A DNA stretch of 11,002 bases, taken from Phoronis ovalis. Taxonomy: Eukaryota > Phoronida > Phoronidae. This document shows positions 7,641-11,002 of the stretch, one piece after another. Both the position numbers and the translations under genes were made by a program. The notes under the pieces are model-generated. The model saw nothing but the letters and a program-made list of their open reading frames with translations. It was not told the origin of the DNA and did not search any database. Position 1 is the first letter of the stretch; each line of letters begins with the position of its first letter. The stretch spans positions 1-11,002 of the forward strand of contig JAOXYB010057456.1 of the NCBI GenBank assembly GCA_028565635.1, in the 5' to 3' direction.

Positions 7641-9104
7641 TTACTTGATGTGTAAAATTTTCTTAAAAGCTTGTCTGAAGTCCCGGTTAAAAACCGTATA
7701 CACAAGAGGATTTAAGCCAGAGTTGACATAGCCTAACCAAAAGAAAATGGCGAAAACTCTCGTTTTTTGAAACCCCAAATTAAACAGTGAATCTATCACA
7801 TAAGATATTGAGAATGGCAACCAACAAAGGGCGAAACTCGCTACTATCAGTCCGACGGTAAGTGTAGCGCGTCTTTCACGTGCCTTTGCAATTTTTCTTT
7901 TCTGTTTTTCTGACGGGTTCGGAACATCCGATATAGAAATCCGCCTAGCTCGATTGCCTGCTTTCAGAGCACAGCATGTTAAACACCAAAAACCCCGTAT
8001 GCGCTCTTTTAATGATACTGTCAATGCTGTACCATTGGTTGGTACGCTTAAACGTTTTCTGATAGTTTGATCCCCTTGTCCATTAGTAGCAATTTTGCTG
8101 TAGTTATCATATGTATTATTTTCACTGGCATGCTCATCTAATTCTGGTGTTGAGTTATGTTCTGCTTCTATCACTGGTAAGGCTTCGGACACTTTATTTT
8201 GTTCACATGTATTAATAAATTCAGACGCCTCTGTGTTGTTTTTTTCATTTTCGTTTCGGTCATGCCCAGAACTACTTGCTGACGCGGAGCTAGCACTTTC
8301 TTTTTGAAACACAGTTGTTTCTTGGATTGTTGCGCTTACATATCGCACCTTTTTCTTTTGTAAAGTTCGTCTGGCACGTTTCCTTGCAACATGTAAAACT
8401 TTTGCATAAACACCACATGTAATTATGAGCGGAATAAAAAAACTCCCACAAATTGAATATAATATATATCCGATTTCTTGACTTAAGTTACAATGGGGAT
8501 ACTGTCCTTGAGGCTGCGGTGTCTTCCAACCAAATAATGGGGGTAAGCATATCACTGCGCTCAATCCCCAGCAAGTTGCAATCATGGCCGCCATGCGCAA
8601 TGGAGTCCTTTTTTGGGGATACGTCAACGCACGCGTAATACAAAAGTATCTATCCAGGGATATCATGCATAAATTCATTACACTAGCGGTGCACAACATT
8701 ACATCCACAGATAACCATATCTCGCATAGAATAAGACCAAACGGCCAGTATCCCATTAGTTCATATGTTAAAGTTAATGGCATTACTAAACTGCCAACGC
8801 ACAAGTCTGCTACACTTAACGAACCTATTAACCAGTTTTGTCGTGTTTTCAAATGCCTGTCTTTTGCAATAGCAATGATAACAAGAATGTTGCCAAATAT
8901 GATTTCTAACATAATTGCGACAACAACTATGCTTGCGATTGCGATATGCAGCTTGGAGTATCCTGACGGCAAATAGCCAGGAGGATATGTCGAGTTATCG
9001 GTTTGATTTTCAAATATACTTTCCATTTTTTGTAGCTGATTATCAATTCCCTCAGAACGATTTATAAAGGCAATGTACTTTGTCAATAGTGTGGTATTCT
9101 CCAT
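7641..9104 (-). CDS. Aminergic class A GPCR, alpha2-adrenergic/octopamine-like
   Basis: Seven-helix receptor of 487 residues at the plasma membrane, predicted to bind a biogenic amine and signal through G proteins. The N-terminus has four N-glycosylation sequons (N3, N15, N33, N37). Helices lie at about 54-80, 92-115, 125-150, 170-191, 211-236, 414-440 and 448-471. Signature residues seen: N72 (1.50), D100 (2.50), the C127-C205 disulfide pair, amine-binding D134 (3.32), DRY 151-153, W179 (4.50), S217 and S221 (5.42 and 5.46, catechol/phenol hydroxyl contacts), P225, E410 (6.30), CWLP 427-430, Y435 (6.55), W456 and Y459 (7.40 and 7.43), and NPLVY 465-469. Loop 3 is long (about 241-410), Ser/Asn-rich, with RKRLS as a possible PKA site. 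ELMGYW, SLDRYFCIT and KRTP resemble alpha2 and octopamine receptors; a 5-HT1-like or tyramine receptor is the alternative. The tail is very short. The start has a strong context (GAGATGG) and an in-frame stop 54 bases upstream. No intron is seen. Confidence 0.95.
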   Translation of the reverse strand: MENTTLLTKYIAFINRSEGIDNQLQKMESIFENQTDNSTYPPGYLPSGYSKLHIAIASIVVVAIMLEIIFGNILVIIAIAKDRHLKTRQNWLIGSLSVADLCVGSLVMPLTLTYELMGYWPFGLILCEIWLSVDVMLCTASVMNLCMISLDRYFCITRALTYPQKRTPLRMAAMIATCWGLSAVICLPPLFGWKTPQPQGQYPHCNLSQEIGYILYSICGSFFIPLIITCGVYAKVLHVARKRARRTLQKKKVRYVSATIQETTVFQKESASSASASSSGHDRNENEKNNTEASEFINTCEQNKVSEALPVIEAEHNSTPELDEHASENNTYDNYSKIATNGQGDQTIRKRLSVPTNGTALTVSLKERIRGFWCLTCCALKAGNRARRISISDVPNPSEKQKRKIAKARERRATLTVGLIVASFALCWLPFSISYVIDSLFNLGFQKTRVFAIFFWLGYVNSGLNPLVYTVFNRDFRQAFKKILHIK

Positions 9105-9130
9105 CTCTTTAACGGCCGCATCACAGACAT
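9083..9130 (-). other. Overlapping upstream ORF at the GPCR start
   Basis: An ATG 26 bases before the GPCR start, in another frame, reads 15 codons and stops with TGA at 9083-9085, inside the GPCR coding region. A second ATG in the same frame lies at 9121-9119. The first has a weak context (C at -3), the second a moderate one (G at -3), and the main start a strong one. If the mRNA leader includes this stretch, the uORF would lower translation of the receptor, with leaky scanning allowing some. Confidence 0.4.
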
Positions 9131-11002
9131 TCGATATAAAAAATACTGAATTGCTTTATATTAATACTGGCTATTAATTACATATTTGACACTATGTTAG
9201 TTGCCTTAGCTAGATGAAAGACTAATTGTTTCTTTATCGTATGCAATACTTTCGTTATGTGATAACCACGGTAACCGTTACGGTTTATGCCACTTTTCTA
9301 TAGAATATCTTTTTAATACGTCATCTGCTTATTAATACATAGAAAGTCATCGAAGACCAACAGTATTTTTCACTCCAATATATAGTCTTAATTGCGAGTG
9401 TATCCCACTGTTTGATAGAATGCAAACACACATACGAAATGAGGCAAATAAGCAAATATCTTCCGCTGTCACAAGCACGTCTGGAGCAGGTCATTCATTG
9501 TGGAATACTGGTGATCAACTTTCTGGAAAAAAAAATAAATATTGAAAGACATAACCATTAGACGCGTTAATGGTGGCGCGGCTTTAACTAACGACATTCA
9601 CTAATTACCCAGGGGGTGACTCCTACACGAGGTTTACTTTATATAATTAAGAAAGTAATAATATTTAAACATTTTTTTGTTATAGACACGTAAACAAATC
9701 TCGTTTTTACAATAACATTGTAGAGCAATTTTACCCATTTATGCAAAATAGTTTCTTTCAATAGCTATGATGTTATGTTATTCTATAATTCCACACTAAC
9801 TGGACATACATTGTATAACGAGTCATCCTGCTGGTGTGCACTCAGTGCTTGGTGGGCAATCGGTCAGGTTATATCCAGGCTATCTATCTACTGGGATATA
9901 TATATAGACCTATTAAACTACAAGCCAATCCAGCTCTAATTATAACCTGTAAGTAATTAAATTAATTGTGCTTCGCCTTCTGTGATCTATCATCGACTAC
10001 CAGCATTGTTACTTTCAATTACGCACAAAAAATTATGCAATACAAAATTCAAGTCATTAATCCAGTTATTAACCTATTTTTATACCAGCAGGTAAAAGGG
10101 ATCCTGTCTGTAATCGAAATTAACCATGACAGGCACAGACTTATTAACCTCCAAAATTAACTACTTTCATGGTTGTTTTTGAAAAAAATCTCATATTTAA
10201 ACGAGGATTGATAATTAAGATGTTTCAAATTTATCACTCATTGCATGCAGCTGTTATATATATAAGATTAAAACTAGTCACTGATGCACAACTTTTTATA
10301 AAATGGTACAGTACCGATTTTTTCTCACCTGCCCAAGATTGTTGTTTTCATTCTTAAAGTTCCTATTTCAAAACTCATCTTACATACGTAGCTTGATTTA
10401 ATTAAGTTATATAGACATATAATCACGCTGAGCGTCGTTGAACATTTTAAAACATTAAGTCTCTATATAGATATACTATAGAACAATGCAATCCATGCAT
10501 TATTCTTACATATAGTGTATTTATGTATGCCATATAGTAATTATGATAAATCATAATAGTACAAACTACGAGTTTGTTGGTGCATTGTTACATAATAGAT
10601 ATATCATAGATAAAAGAAAAAGCATGGTAGTTCTTCTTATTAGTTTAATGATTTATTCATCTTTCACATATAGTTTCTTTATGTTCAACATATCATTATT
10701 ATGCTTAGACATAATTCTACCGCAAAACTTATACATCTATTGTTACATAAAATGTGAAATAACGTTATATTTCTTATTAATAATTTAAAAGGCCTTCCTT
10801 ACATATAGACTTGTATCTTGTATTACTCCGATACTTTAATTGCGACTCGCATTATATACAAACACAAACCTAGACTTGCACAAGTCTAAAATGATAATTT
10901 TTTTGATAATGTTATTAATATTATGTTCATAATCATTAAAACATGAATTTTATTTATTACTTTACATTTTGAAGTTTTGAATTTTTTTTATCAAATCATA
11001 TA
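9105..11002. other. 5' flank of the GPCR gene
   Basis: About 1.9 kb of AT-rich DNA upstream of the GPCR start. I see no exon, RNA gene or clear mobile element. A TATA-like run ATATATATATA at 9896-9906 next to a locally richer stretch (9825-9895) is a possible but unproven promoter about 800 bases from the start codon. Open frames at 9966-10160, 10169-10357 and 10543-10788 are low-complexity and lack motifs. The motif ACATATAG recurs near 10508, 10667 and 10801 without obvious order. Confidence 0.55.
10871..10888. repeat. Short inverted repeat sharing a 15-mer with the foldback element
   Basis: TAGACTTG-CA-CAAGTCTA has two perfect 8-base arms. Its first 15 bases (10871-10885) also occur in the left arm of the foldback element at 5313-5327. 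It may be a remnant of a related repeat or a chance match. Confidence 0.5.

Noticed and set aside
8453-8976. Two + strand frames opposite the GPCR
   Set aside because: Shadows of the GPCR coding sequence on the other strand. The - strand frame carries all the receptor signatures.
7096-9553. Shared AATATTGAAAGACAT at about 7096 and 9539
   Set aside because: AT-rich 15-mer without extended similarity around it; compatible with chance.
9896-9906. TATA-box-like ATATATATATA as the GPCR promoter
   Set aside because: It is symmetrical, common in AT-rich DNA, and 800 bases from the start codon. Transcription-start mapping would be needed to support it.

Overview
The window is AT-rich genomic DNA from an animal, most likely an invertebrate. 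The evidence is a spliced receptor tyrosine kinase gene with GT-AG introns of about 320-800 bases, and an intronless amine-type G-protein-coupled receptor (GPCR). Both families are animal-specific. I cannot name the phylum from sequence alone.

Layout. Positions 129-4624 on the + strand carry the 3' part of a receptor tyrosine kinase gene: seven coding exons (129-313, 1114-1273, 1685-1816, 2317-2608, 3254-3391, 3764-3922, 4240-4624) separated by six introns. Every junction is GT-AG and the reading phase is kept across all of them (entry phase 1, then 0, 1, 1, 2, 2, 2), giving 482 complete residues before TAA. The ectodomain, transmembrane segment, glycine loop and catalytic lysine lie upstream of the window. 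What is present runs from the alpha-C helix to the C-terminus and includes a kinase insert of about 107 residues rich in tyrosine. The catalytic core mixes features of the PDGFR/VEGFR, FGFR and RET classes.

Positions 4625-7640 lie between two convergent genes. The stretch holds polyadenylation signals, a 347-base foldback (MITE-like) element at 5187-5533 with CAGG...CCTG ends and flanking ATTTT copies, and a few candidate regulatory motifs: an X-box, a palindromic E-box with a CRE half-site, and a CTCF-like core.

Positions 7641-9104 on the - strand encode a complete 487-residue class A aminergic GPCR, closest in its motifs to alpha2-adrenergic/octopamine receptors. Positions 9105-11002 are its 5' flank, AT-rich and without a recognisable gene.

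The two genes share no pathway that the sequence shows. The most notable findings are a perfect 25-base tandem duplication that copies the splice donor before the last kinase exon, the foldback element in what may be the kinase 3' UTR, an overlapping upstream reading frame at the GPCR start, and a cysteine cluster inside the GPCR third intracellular loop. I did not find a clearly new multi-gene system.
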